Assembly: GCF_000331515.1 (NCBI RefSeq)
Contig: NZ_AMZO01000002.1
Coordinates: forward strand, 186,001 to 250,000
Length of the DNA stretch: 64,000 nt
From: Photobacterium marinum
Lineage (GTDB): Bacteria > Pseudomonadota > Gammaproteobacteria > Enterobacterales > Vibrionaceae
Reading direction: 5' to 3'
The position numbers and the translations under genes are program-made. Below the pieces are notes generated by a model that searched no databases, was not told where the DNA came from, and saw nothing but the letters and a program-made list of their open reading frames with translations. Every line of letters begins with the position of its first letter. Positions within the stretch are counted from its first letter, which is position 1. Below are positions 18,133 through 25,946 of this stretch, in pieces.

Positions 18133-20097
18133 CTACGCAATATCCGGGATTTCATTGAGCAGGCTGAAGTTTCTTGCTTCCAGCTCATAGCTTGGCAGAG
18201 GTCTGCCAAGATAGAAGCCCTGACAGAAATCGAAGTTACAGGCTTGCAGATACTTTAGCTGGCTCAGGGTTTCAACACCTTCGGCAACAACTTTCAAATC
18301 AAGCTTTTCACAAATAGCTTGTGTCGCTTCGATTATCGCTTGGCTGCCTTTGTGTTCACCCTGAACAAAGCTGCGGTCCAGTTTTACCGTACTGATTGGC
18401 AAATCCTGCAGTTGGGAAAGAGAAGAGTAGCCTGTGCCAAAATCATCCAGGTAAAGCTCGATCCCAAGTGCATCAAGATCTTTGAGGCACTGTTTGGCTT
18501 CGTCATGTTCCTGCAGCATGGTGGACTCGGTCAGTTCCAGTGCCAGCTGTTTAGGATCGATATCATTCTCCTGAATCACCTGTTCAATACTGTGAGCAAG
18601 GCTGGACTGAAGCTGAGCCCGAGATAGATTGATGCTCATGACAAAGTTCTGATCATATTTCTTGCGCCAGTCAGCAAGTTGTTTGCAGGCGGTTTTGAGG
18701 ATCCAGTGGCCTAGTGGAACGATTTGTCCGGTCTCTTCTGCCAGCGGAATAAACTCAGCAGGGGAAACATGTCCTAGTTCTTCGTTATGCCAGCGGATCA
18801 GTGCTTCAAAACCTTTCAGATCGCGTTTCTTTAAATCAATGATTGGTTGGTAATACAATTCAAACGCATCTTCTTCCAACGCCATTGTCATATGGTGACG
18901 TAGCGTCATCTTCCGGTACAGAGCATCGGCCATATCTGGAGAGAAACGGTGACTGCGGTTACGGCCTCGTAATTTGGCTCGATGCATTGCCATATCGGCT
19001 TGGGTGATTAGTGTTTCGATATCTTTGGCATCATCTGGAAAGCTGGAAATACCGATACTGCATCCTATTGACAGCTCACCTACTTCTTTAAGATGAAACG
19101 GCTTGTTCAGTGCGGCAATGATGTTTTTTGCAAAGACTGCCGGATCGGCGACGTTACGCTGCTCAACCTGAATGATGAATTCATCACCACCGAAACGAGC
19201 CAACAGGCCTTTGAATTTCACACATTCTTGAAGGCGAATGGCAATGGCGCGCAGTAGCTTGTCGCCGATGGCATGCCCGTATGTATCGTTAACCAGCTTA
19301 AAGCCGTCGATATCCAGGAAGAACAGGCTGTAGTGCTGTTGTTCATGCTGGTTTTCTGTGATGGCATCGCTGATGCCGCGGCGGTTCAGTAACCCTGTCA
19401 GGAAGTCATGTTCAGCATTGTACTTGGCAGTATGAAGCTGTTCTTTTTCCTGGCTTATATTAACAAGGTTTAGCAGTAACTGTTCTTTGTCCTGCAGCCA
19501 CTTGCCATCAATGTCGAACCAGTAATGACTTTTACCTGTCCAACATAATTTTTTGTGGTGGATCGTACCGCGCTGGCGTGCTTCGTTAATCCAGTTATGG
19601 GATTGGTTTAAATCACCCAGAAAGCTGGCTAGATCATTAAGGTGGGCACCGAATGAGTGACTGAAAGCATTATTCGCACTGATCAAATCCCCCTCAGCCG
19701 AGAAGAGTAAAGCAAGATTTGAGCAGCCAGAGAAAGCCAGATCACGGCGAAGACTGGATTCTTCGGAAACGACTTCCACTAGCATAGCTGTCCGACCGTC
19801 TGAAAGCGGGATACCCGAAAAATGGCAAAGTGCTTTTTTCAATGTGTTGTTTGGAGAGAAGAACCACCATGTCTTGATGGCTTTCCCTTGCTGGAAACTT
19901 TCTTGGTAGTTATCGAGCATAGCACTGACAGCTTCGGACATATCAGCACCGAGATCTCTTGCAGTAAGTTCTTCTACGGAGTCAGTTTCCCAGAGTGGTA
20001 ATGAGGCACTGTTGGCCCAGATGATTTTTTTCTGATGAAGATCATAGACCCACACCGGAGACTGAAGTCGATTGAAAAGTGAAAAGGTATGGTTCAT
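18133..20097 (-). CDS. PAS-GGDEF-EAL cyclic-di-GMP protein
   Basis: A 654-residue cytoplasmic signalling protein with no membrane segment. Two PAS-like sensor regions (about 1-110 and 120-225) precede a GGDEF domain with intact ARFGGDEF and an EAL domain with GFEALIRW, ELTEST, DDFGTGYSSL, KLDRSFVQ, VAEGVET and QGFYLGRPLP. The residues for both synthesis and hydrolysis of c-di-GMP are present. The usual RxxD inhibitory site before GGDEF is replaced by KFKG, so product inhibition there is unlikely. Single-gene transcript with its own terminator; the leader contains a 14-bp inverted repeat. Confidence 0.93.
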   Translation of the reverse strand: MNHTFSLFNRLQSPVWVYDLHQKKIIWANSASLPLWETDSVEELTARDLGADMSEAVSAMLDNYQESFQQGKAIKTWWFFSPNNTLKKALCHFSGIPLSDGRTAMLVEVVSEESSLRRDLAFSGCSNLALLFSAEGDLISANNAFSHSFGAHLNDLASFLGDLNQSHNWINEARQRGTIHHKKLCWTGKSHYWFDIDGKWLQDKEQLLLNLVNISQEKEQLHTAKYNAEHDFLTGLLNRRGISDAITENQHEQQHYSLFFLDIDGFKLVNDTYGHAIGDKLLRAIAIRLQECVKFKGLLARFGGDEFIIQVEQRNVADPAVFAKNIIAALNKPFHLKEVGELSIGCSIGISSFPDDAKDIETLITQADMAMHRAKLRGRNRSHRFSPDMADALYRKMTLRHHMTMALEEDAFELYYQPIIDLKKRDLKGFEALIRWHNEELGHVSPAEFIPLAEETGQIVPLGHWILKTACKQLADWRKKYDQNFVMSINLSRAQLQSSLAHSIEQVIQENDIDPKQLALELTESTMLQEHDEAKQCLKDLDALGIELYLDDFGTGYSSLSQLQDLPISTVKLDRSFVQGEHKGSQAIIEATQAICEKLDLKVVAEGVETLSQLKYLQACNFDFCQGFYLGRPLPSYELEARNFSLLNEIPDIA

Positions 20098-20141
20098 TAC
20101 CTGGTTGGGCTTATTATTTTGATACTTGTTATCAACAGGTT

Positions 20142-20266
20142 AGCTTAAAAAGCAATGTATAAATATGAAACAAGCAAAAATCCGTGAGCTTGCTTCACTA
20201 AATAAAAGGAAAGTCATACAAATTGAGTACGTATGGAATAGAATAATCTTTTTTGCTTTTTAAGCT
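20142..20266. repeat. 14-bp perfect inverted repeat upstream of the GGDEF/EAL gene
   Basis: AGCTTAAAAAGCAA at 20142-20155 and its exact reverse complement TTGCTTTTTAAGCT at 20253-20266, 97 bp apart. No target-site duplication is evident. It lies in the upstream region or 5' leader of the c-di-GMP gene. Confidence 0.6.
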
Positions 20267-20269
20267 GAA

Positions 20270-20331
20270 GGGCTGAATGAAATCCATGATGTCTTAGAAG
20301 AGATTTGCGAAGGTAACATTTTATTCAGCCC
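20270..20331. repeat. 9-bp inverted repeat downstream of the DUF3943 gene
   Basis: GGGCTGAAT (20270-20278) and ATTCAGCCC (20323-20331) with a 44-nt intervening segment, 17 bp after the DUF3943 stop. It could be a terminator-like foldback, but no T-run follows. Confidence 0.45.
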
Positions 20332-20347
20332 CAGTGAAATGGTGATG

Positions 20348-21235
20348 TTAGTTCAGTGGCAGTGATATTTGCAAACCAATAAACAGAGGGTCGTAGTTTG
20401 CACCGGCATCAAGGGCAAAGTTTGCAGCTTCAGTATTGCCGAACCACGGGGTGTAAGTTAGGCTGACATCCGTTTTGCCATCCCACCAGCCATTGACCCA
20501 GTAATGGATGTGACCCACTGGATTGAGTAAGAACAGGCTGACATCACCAAGAGTTTTAGATCCCATTACTTCACCGCCGTTAGCCGTAATTTCAGTTTCT
20601 GCTTGAAACATCCACTCACCCACCGCTGCGCCGAATAACGGTGTCACAATAATATCCTGAATTGAAGGGACTTCAGCAAAAGACTCCACACCATATTCCC
20701 AGAAAAAAGTCGACATGGTTGCTGAGTACAAAAATGATTCCCACTCATCAAAGCCGGCATGGCGGGCTGCAGTATAGTAAACGCCACCGAAGTAAGGGTG
20801 CATGATGTAGTTCAGGTAGTGATCATCTTCATCCCAAACAGGCCCTGCGCTGACATTATCCCACCATTTTTTCCCCAGGTTGCTTAGGTTTCTGTCTTCT
20901 TCATCCCAGTTAGTGACGCTTTCCGGTAATAAGGTCATCAAACCGACTGTGGCGAGGCTGAGACCCAAAATGGTGTAGGACTGACCGAGCAGATAATCCC
21001 AGTCTTTTTCCGGTGCGACAGAAAGGTGCATCGGAAGTGTATTGATCGACTGTGTATCAGCATCAACAGCAAATGGCATAGTCTCAGAGTCGGCATAATA
21101 GATCTGATCACTATAGTTGTTTAAAAATGTGTTTTGGGTATAGGTATTATAAGTTGATTGGGTATCGCTCCAGGCAATAGCAGGTCCGCTAAGCGAAAGG
21201 CCCAAAGCAATGGAAGATAAAACACAAGTGCGCAA
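20348..21235 (-). CDS. DUF3943-family exported protein
   Basis: A 295-residue protein with a signal peptide (MRTCVLSSIALGLSLSGPAIA, cleavage likely after AIA near residue 21). The mature part has the DUF3943 hallmarks: NYIMHPYFGGVYYTAARHAGF, FFWEYGVESFAEVPSIQDII and NPVGHIHYW. An outer-membrane-associated location is likely from family knowledge; function unknown. The start is TTG (21235), supported by CGGAGCG six nt upstream and the signal peptide that follows directly. Confidence 0.85.
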   Translation of the reverse strand: MRTCVLSSIALGLSLSGPAIAWSDTQSTYNTYTQNTFLNNYSDQIYYADSETMPFAVDADTQSINTLPMHLSVAPEKDWDYLLGQSYTILGLSLATVGLMTLLPESVTNWDEEDRNLSNLGKKWWDNVSAGPVWDEDDHYLNYIMHPYFGGVYYTAARHAGFDEWESFLYSATMSTFFWEYGVESFAEVPSIQDIIVTPLFGAAVGEWMFQAETEITANGGEVMGSKTLGDVSLFLLNPVGHIHYWVNGWWDGKTDVSLTYTPWFGNTEAANFALDAGANYDPLFIGLQISLPLN

Positions 21236-21404
21236 GTTACGCTCCGAAATATAAAGCAGAACAGGATACGGAATAATTTAGTATCACTGAAAAAATGCTG
21301 GATTCATAGAGCGAAAATGAAAAGTTCTTGTCAAAAATCACGATATTAAAAGCAATTTAGCGAAACATCGCTTCTGTTTCGTGATAATTAGCTTTAATTG
21401 GAAT

Positions 21405-21430
21405 AAAGGCCTGCATATGCAGGCCTTTTT
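21405..21430. terminator. Terminator downstream of tyrP
   Basis: Perfect palindrome AAAGGCCTGCA / TGCAGGCCTTT with a TA loop. It ends the minus-strand tyrP 35 bp past its stop, separating it from the DUF3943 gene. Confidence 0.8.
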
Positions 21431-21464
21431 GTAATTAGAGAACTTAACTGTTTGAACTCAAGTT

Positions 21465-22673
21465 TTAGCCCACGGCAGGAATTATCCCCGCCATCTGTAG
21501 GAACTGGGAAGCGATAATCATTAAACCCAGGCCGCTGGCGATGATAAGTGCCGGGTTACCACCACCAACTTTGTAGCTGTTACAGTTGGCAGGACGTTGA
21601 CGACGTTGAGCCTTAACCATTGCGACTGGTAGGAAAATAGCAAGGATAACCAGTGCGATTGCTGCGAAGCCAAGAGCCATAATGAAGCCCTGAGGGTAAA
21701 ACAGAGCAAAACAAAGCGGAGGAACAAAGGTCACTAATGCTGTTTGTACACGTCCCTTTGCCTGATCGTCGCGCTTCAGGGTGTCAGACAGGAAGTCAAA
21801 TAGCCCTAGACTCACACCCAGGAATGAGGTTGCCAGCGCCAGGTCAGCAAAGATTGAAACCGATTGGCTGACCATTGGGTTGTGAAGCATATTGTTCAGG
21901 GTTCCGATAAATGTGCCCAGTGTGGTGCTGGCCATCAAATCCGGTTGGCTTAGTACGCCTTGGCTTGCCACCTGCCACAGTACGTAGATCATCAGTGGTG
22001 TCGCTGAACCAATAATCATGATTTTACGCAGTGCTTTCATGTCTAGGCCGACGTAGCGAACGATTGAAGGAATGCTGCCGTGAAAGCCGAATGAGGTGAA
22101 AATAACTGGTAGTGCTGATAGCAGAAGGCCTTTTTCAACAGGCATCTCGATCAGGTGAACGCTCTGTACATGTGGAACTAACAGGCAAAGCATAACCGTC
22201 AGCGCAACAATTTTCAGACCGAACAGAACACGGTTGACCATATCGACAGAATGGGTACCGACTGAAACCACAGAGGCAATCATCAGGGTAAAGAAAATGG
22301 TGCCTGTTTGCGGGCCGACGTTAAGCCCCATCCAGTTATTCAGTTTGTCGTTAAGCTGCGCGCCGCCACCTGCGATGTATGCTGCACACAGAGAGTAGAA
22401 AAGGAACATCATGGCGAAGCTGGCAATCAGCTGGCCTTTTTTACCTAATAGCTGATGGGCAAGGGTATGCAGGGTTGCGTCCTTGTCTGCGTGCTGATGG
22501 ACTTCCAGCATTAGCAGGGCGGTGTAGTTCATCAGCGCCCAGATCCCGAACATAGTCAGTGTTGCTGTGGCAAAGCCTAAACCGGCAGAAGCAAGTGGAA
22601 GTGCCAACATACCGGCACCAATAGTTGTTCCGGCAATAATCAATGTACTGCCGAAAGTTTTGTTCATACTCAT
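21465..22673 (-). CDS. tyrP: Tyrosine-specific permease (HAAAP family)
   Basis: Inner-membrane proton-coupled importer, 402 residues with about eleven membrane segments. The start of the first helix, MNKTFGSTLIIAGTTIGAGM, and YTALLMLEVHQH closely resemble E. coli TyrP. The ATG at 22673 is preferred because GGGAG lies 11 nt upstream; an in-frame ATG at 22736 would add 21 hydrophilic residues of poor quality. It has a long leader with a Tyr-rich peptide and a TyrR-box promoter (see those entries), which supports tyrosine as substrate. Tryptophan transport (Mtr-like) is less likely. Confidence 0.9.
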   Translation of the reverse strand: MSMNKTFGSTLIIAGTTIGAGMLALPLASAGLGFATATLTMFGIWALMNYTALLMLEVHQHADKDATLHTLAHQLLGKKGQLIASFAMMFLFYSLCAAYIAGGGAQLNDKLNNWMGLNVGPQTGTIFFTLMIASVVSVGTHSVDMVNRVLFGLKIVALTVMLCLLVPHVQSVHLIEMPVEKGLLLSALPVIFTSFGFHGSIPSIVRYVGLDMKALRKIMIIGSATPLMIYVLWQVASQGVLSQPDLMASTTLGTFIGTLNNMLHNPMVSQSVSIFADLALATSFLGVSLGLFDFLSDTLKRDDQAKGRVQTALVTFVPPLCFALFYPQGFIMALGFAAIALVILAIFLPVAMVKAQRRQRPANCNSYKVGGGNPALIIASGLGLMIIASQFLQMAGIIPAVG

Positions 22674-22683
22674 TTTATTTGTT

Positions 22684-22768
22684 GCTCCCAAATATTTGTG
22701 TCTGCTGCCGTTATGCGTTGTGGGAGAGGTTGGCAATATGAAGGACGCCGACCTGTGGTCTATCTCCC
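22684..22768 (-). promoter_or_regulatory. Alternative pairing segments around the tyrP ribosome binding site
   Basis: Three complementary segments on the minus strand: GGGAGA (22768-22763), CTCTCCCA (22728-22721) and TGGGAG containing the tyrP ribosome binding site (22690-22685). The middle one can pair 6 bp with either neighbour, so exposing or hiding the binding site would be mutually exclusive. Found by eye; not folded. Confidence 0.35.
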
Positions 22769-22817
22769 TGGTGAGGAAATGGCCACAATGGCGAAATCGA
22801 GATGAATGGGTTACGGG

Positions 22818-22835
22818 TGGTAACTTTTCTTTACA
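22818..22835. promoter_or_regulatory. Possible weak TyrR box in the tyrP leader
   Basis: TGGTAA-CTTTTC-TTTACA has one perfect half-site and one with two mismatches. It is downstream of the predicted transcription start, so it could be a repressor site or chance. Confidence 0.3.
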
Positions 22836-22854
22836 CCTGATCGAGCCACTGTGG

Positions 22855-22890
22855 CTATCGATAGTAGGTGTAGCTGTAGTGCTTTTTCAC
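22855..22890 (-). CDS. Putative tyrosine-rich leader peptide of tyrP
   Basis: An 11-codon ORF, GTG start at 22890 and TAG stop at 22855, reading MKKHYSYTYYR: four of the last seven codons are Tyr (three TAC, one TAT). AAAAGG lies 9 nt before the GTG, and an in-frame TAA just upstream rules out a longer reading. A stem (AGCC / GGCT) overlaps the stop. It lies inside the predicted tyrP leader, about 180 nt before tyrP. The position, composition and small size are those of amino-acid-sensing leader peptides such as pheL and trpL. No intrinsic terminator follows, so control might act on translation or through Rho. Confidence 0.55.
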   Translation of the reverse strand: MKKHYSYTYYR

Positions 22891-22960
22891 GGTGGTTTAC
22901 CTTTTCTTTAGCTGTAATGTCTAATATCTCATCATACAGTGATGATTGCGACTGACTGCT

Positions 22961-22989
22961 ACCTTAAAGGGAGTTTTCCTGACTGTCAA
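22961..22989 (-). promoter_or_regulatory. tyrP promoter
   Basis: Minus strand: TTGACA (22989-22984), 17-bp spacer, TAAGGT (22966-22961). The transcript would start near 22954, giving a leader of roughly 280 nt before the tyrP ATG. Confidence 0.6.
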
Positions 22990-23003
22990 CTATTGTGTTT
23001 GTG

Positions 23004-23021
23004 TGTAAACCTAGCTTTACA
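23004..23021. promoter_or_regulatory. TyrR box
   Basis: TGTAAA-CCTAGC-TTTACA, a perfect palindromic match to the TyrR strong-box consensus TGTAAA-N6-TTTACA. It ends 14 bp before the -35 of the tyrP promoter (centre near -58), a typical activator position. It is also 159 bp before the divergent CinA-like gene. tyrR itself is at 57885. Confidence 0.8.
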
Positions 23022-23179
23022 ATTGGTACGTGCCTGGCATCTTTCTGCATTTATAACTACTCATACTTGCCTGGTTTTATTGCATTATTGTTACTGTGCG
23101 ATAAATCTGTATCGGCTGATGTAAATTGGTATAAGGTGTATAGAAAGCATATAAGTATCGCAACCAGAGGGGAAGCAAG

Positions 23180-24385
23180 TTGCACGTAGCAATGATCAGT
23201 ACCGGGGAAGAGGTGTTGCATGGTGATATCACCGATACCAATGCAGCTTGGCTGTCACGTATTTTTTTCCAGCAAGGTTTTCCATTATCACGCAGAACAA
23301 CAGTTGGCGATCACCTGGAAACATTGGCAGCTGAAATTGAGCACTGTAGTTTGATTGCTGATGTTGTGGTGGTTAATGGCGGGCTAGGGCCGACAACTGA
23401 CGATCTCACGGCTCAGGCTGCTGCTGTCGCTGCGGGTTCTGGTCTGGAGCAATCGGATTATTGGGTTGAGCAGATGCAGGAAAAATATCGTGCTCTGGGC
23501 AGAGAAATGCCGCATACCAACCTTAAGCAAGCCATGTTGCCGGAAGGCGCAGAGCTACTGAAAAATCCGATAGGTACGGCTTGTGGTTTTGCAATGAAGC
23601 TGAACCGGGCTTGGTTGTATTTTACCCCGGGCGTACCTCGCGAATTCAAAATGATGGTTCAGGATGAAATTCTGCCTCGGATACGCGAGCGGTTTGAGCA
23701 CAGCCATGCTAAAGACTGTCATCGTTTCTATACATTCGGACTGTCAGAATCTGGTATTGGTCAGCAGTTGCAGGATTTGAATGTGCCGGATGAGTATGAA
23801 GTCGGTTATCGTTCATCACTGCCTTTTATCGAGGTGAAGCTGTTCTCGCCAAAAGGAGATGGTATGGCTCCTCAGCTTCAACATCAGATGATTGAGTTGC
23901 TCGGCGACAATGTTGTGAGTGTTGAGCGTGAGTTGCCGATCCATGTCGGTCATGTTCTGAAGGAAAGGCAACTGCATCTGGCGTTACAAGAACAGTTCAG
24001 TGGAGGTTGGCTGACAAACTGGTTACAGGATTACCCTGACAGTCGGAAAGCGCTTTTACAGGGAAAAGTGGTACAGGAAAAAGCGTTGGTTAGCGATGTT
24101 CAGGTCGCAGATCCGTTACTTGCAGTAACGGTGCAGGCTCCATCAATCATGAAAGAAAGTGGAGCACAGCTGGCTCTGGTTTCCGGGGCTGAATATGAAG
24201 AAGGGATTCCGGTCGCTTTGATTACACCTGAAGGTGAGTGGGCGCAGATAATTAAGTCAAAACGCCATTATGAGTACCGAGCGTATCGCAATGTAATTGC
24301 AACTGTAATGTTGGATATGCTGAGACGTTATCTGGATGGAAAGCCGGTTATAGGGCAGTATGAATTTCTGACTCGTGTTCGCTAA
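23180..24385 (+). CDS. CinA-like nicotinamide mononucleotide deamidase-related protein YfaY
   Basis: A 401-residue two-domain CinA-family protein. The N-terminal MoaB/Mog-like (COG1058) domain has STGEEVLHGDITDTNAAWL, VNGGLGPTTDDLTA and YFTPGVPREFK. The C-terminal domain is the PncC-like NMN deamidase fold, but its catalytic motif (AESCTGG in active enzymes) reads QEQFSGG, lacking the Ser-Cys; E. coli YfaY is degenerate in the same place. Deamidase activity is therefore doubtful. The start is TTG with AGGGGA 7 nt upstream; it restores the family N-terminus, which an ATG at 23192 would cut. Confidence 0.88.
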   Translation: MHVAMISTGEEVLHGDITDTNAAWLSRIFFQQGFPLSRRTTVGDHLETLAAEIEHCSLIADVVVVNGGLGPTTDDLTAQAAAVAAGSGLEQSDYWVEQMQEKYRALGREMPHTNLKQAMLPEGAELLKNPIGTACGFAMKLNRAWLYFTPGVPREFKMMVQDEILPRIRERFEHSHAKDCHRFYTFGLSESGIGQQLQDLNVPDEYEVGYRSSLPFIEVKLFSPKGDGMAPQLQHQMIELLGDNVVSVERELPIHVGHVLKERQLHLALQEQFSGGWLTNWLQDYPDSRKALLQGKVVQEKALVSDVQVADPLLAVTVQAPSIMKESGAQLALVSGAEYEEGIPVALITPEGEWAQIIKSKRHYEYRAYRNVIATVMLDMLRRYLDGKPVIGQYEFLTRVR

Positions 24386-24463
24386 ATAAGTCAGAAAATA
24401 GAAATTAAGAGAGAATAAAAGAAAGAGGCTGAATGGCGTTTTAGCTAATGGCAATTGTTGCTA

Positions 24464-24763
24464 TTAGTTGGTGCCGACAGCCTTTTTAGTTTCTGGCAAA
24501 GATGCCAACTGATAGTCGAATTCAACATCGACATCGGATTTTGGTATCGAACAGCACGCCAGTACTTCATTCGGAGCGATGAAGGCCATCGCATCACCTT
24601 GATCAATCGCCCCAGCTTTCAGCTTACACCGACAAGCTCCGCACATACCGGTACGACACTGAAATTCAGGTCGAAGTCCGGCTTTCTCCAACTGGTGCAG
24701 CAAGGGTTCACGGCTGTTGCCGTGAACCGTTTGTCCGTTAACCTTAATGGTTAATTGACTCAT
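24464..24763 (-). CDS. yfaE: 2Fe-2S ferredoxin YfaE
   Basis: A 99-residue plant-type ferredoxin that maintains the diferric-tyrosyl cofactor of ribonucleotide reductase NrdB. Cluster ligands are visible in [13 protein letters not shown] (Cys-x4-Cys-x2-Cys) with the fourth Cys in VLACCSIP. Its ATG overlaps the nrdB stop as ATGA, so the two are translationally coupled. Confidence 0.95.
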   Translation of the reverse strand: MSQLTIKVNGQTVHGNSREPLLHQLEKAGLRPEFQCRTGMCGACRCKLKAGAIDQGDAMAFIAPNEVLACCSIPKSDVDVEFDYQLASLPETKKAVGTN

Positions 24764-25893
24764 AGCTCGAAATCACCCAGATCGTCGGCGCTGACGTCGT
24801 TGTCAATCTGACCAACCAGGTAAGAACTGATTTCGGCTTCTTGTGGTGCTACCTGAACATTGTCGGAAGACAGCCATGAATTAATCCATGGGATCGGGTT
24901 CTGGGTTGCGCCAGGGTAAGCGTGATCCAAGCCAACTGCAGCCATACGAAGGTTAGAGATGTATTCAACGTACTGGCACAGGATGTCTTTGTTCAGACCG
25001 ATCATGGAGCCATCTTTGAACAGGTATTCAGCCCACTCTTTTTCCTGCTCTGCGGCATCTTTAAAGATGTCGAAGCATTCTTGTTCACACTCTTTGGCAA
25101 TTTCTGCCATTTCAGGATCATCCTGTCCGGTGCGAAGCAGGTTCAGAATGTGCTGAGTGCCTGTCAGGTGAAGTGCTTCATCTCGGGCAATCAGTTTGAT
25201 GATCTTAGCGTTACCTTCCATCAGTTCACGCTCGGCAAAAGCGAACGAGCAGGCGAAACTGACGTAGAAGCGAATCGCTTCCAGTGCGTTAACTGACATC
25301 ATGCACAGGTATAGCTTTTTCTTGATGTCACGCAGGTTGACGGTAATTGTCTCGCCGTTAACTGTATGCGAACCCTCACCAAGGCGGTGGTAGTCGTTGG
25401 TTGCAGTGATTAGATCATCATAGTACTTTGAAATATCGCCGGCACGTTTGATGATGTGCTCGTTATCCACGATATCGTCAAATACGATCGATGGGTCGGT
25501 TACGATGTTACGGATAATATGCGTATACGAGCGTGAGTGGATGGTCTCTGAGAAAGACCATGTTTCGATCCAGGTTTCCAGCTCAGGGATTGAAACGATC
25601 GGTAGCAGAGCAACGTTCGGGCTGCGGCCCTGAATGGAATCCAGCAGTGTCTGGTATTTCAGGTTGCTGATGAAGATGTGACGTTCGTGATCTGGCAGCT
25701 CGTTGTAGTCGATACGGTCACCAGATACGTCAACTTCTTCCGGGCGCCAGAAGAAAGACAGCTGTTTTTCGATCAGTTTTTCGAAAATTTCAAATTTCTG
25801 TTGGTCGTAGCGAGCAACGTTGACAGGCTGGCCAAAGAACATCGGTTCTTTTAGCTGATCATTGTTAGTTTGACAAAAAGTGCTATAAGCCAT
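24760..25893 (-). CDS. nrdB: Class Ia ribonucleotide reductase, beta subunit
   Basis: Provides the tyrosyl radical and diiron centre for deoxyribonucleotide synthesis. 377 residues, starting [12 protein letters not shown]. Metal ligands and radical site are in the family context: [54 protein letters not shown], and the C-terminal peptide ending DDLGDFEL that docks to NrdA. The gene follows nrdA by 53 bp and precedes yfaE by a 4-bp overlap. Confidence 0.97.
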   Translation of the reverse strand: MAYSTFCQTNNDQLKEPMFFGQPVNVARYDQQKFEIFEKLIEKQLSFFWRPEEVDVSGDRIDYNELPDHERHIFISNLKYQTLLDSIQGRSPNVALLPIVSIPELETWIETWSFSETIHSRSYTHIIRNIVTDPSIVFDDIVDNEHIIKRAGDISKYYDDLITATNDYHRLGEGSHTVNGETITVNLRDIKKKLYLCMMSVNALEAIRFYVSFACSFAFAERELMEGNAKIIKLIARDEALHLTGTQHILNLLRTGQDDPEMAEIAKECEQECFDIFKDAAEQEKEWAEYLFKDGSMIGLNKDILCQYVEYISNLRMAAVGLDHAYPGATQNPIPWINSWLSSDNVQVAPQEAEISSYLVGQIDNDVSADDLGDFEL

Positions 25894-25946
25894 TATATCC
25901 TCAGCATCAAAGGGGAGCCGAAGCTCCCATTTAATTCGGTAATTCG

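Noticed and set aside
22567-22911. 114-codon plus-strand ORF over the tyrP leader and start
   Set aside because: Overlaps the tyrP N-terminus; no binding site; composition not protein-like.
24445-24467. CTAATGGCAA / TTGCTATTAG hairpin between the CinA-like gene and yfaE
   Set aside because: Has a wobble pair, overlaps the yfaE stop and has no T-run; not confident enough for a terminator.
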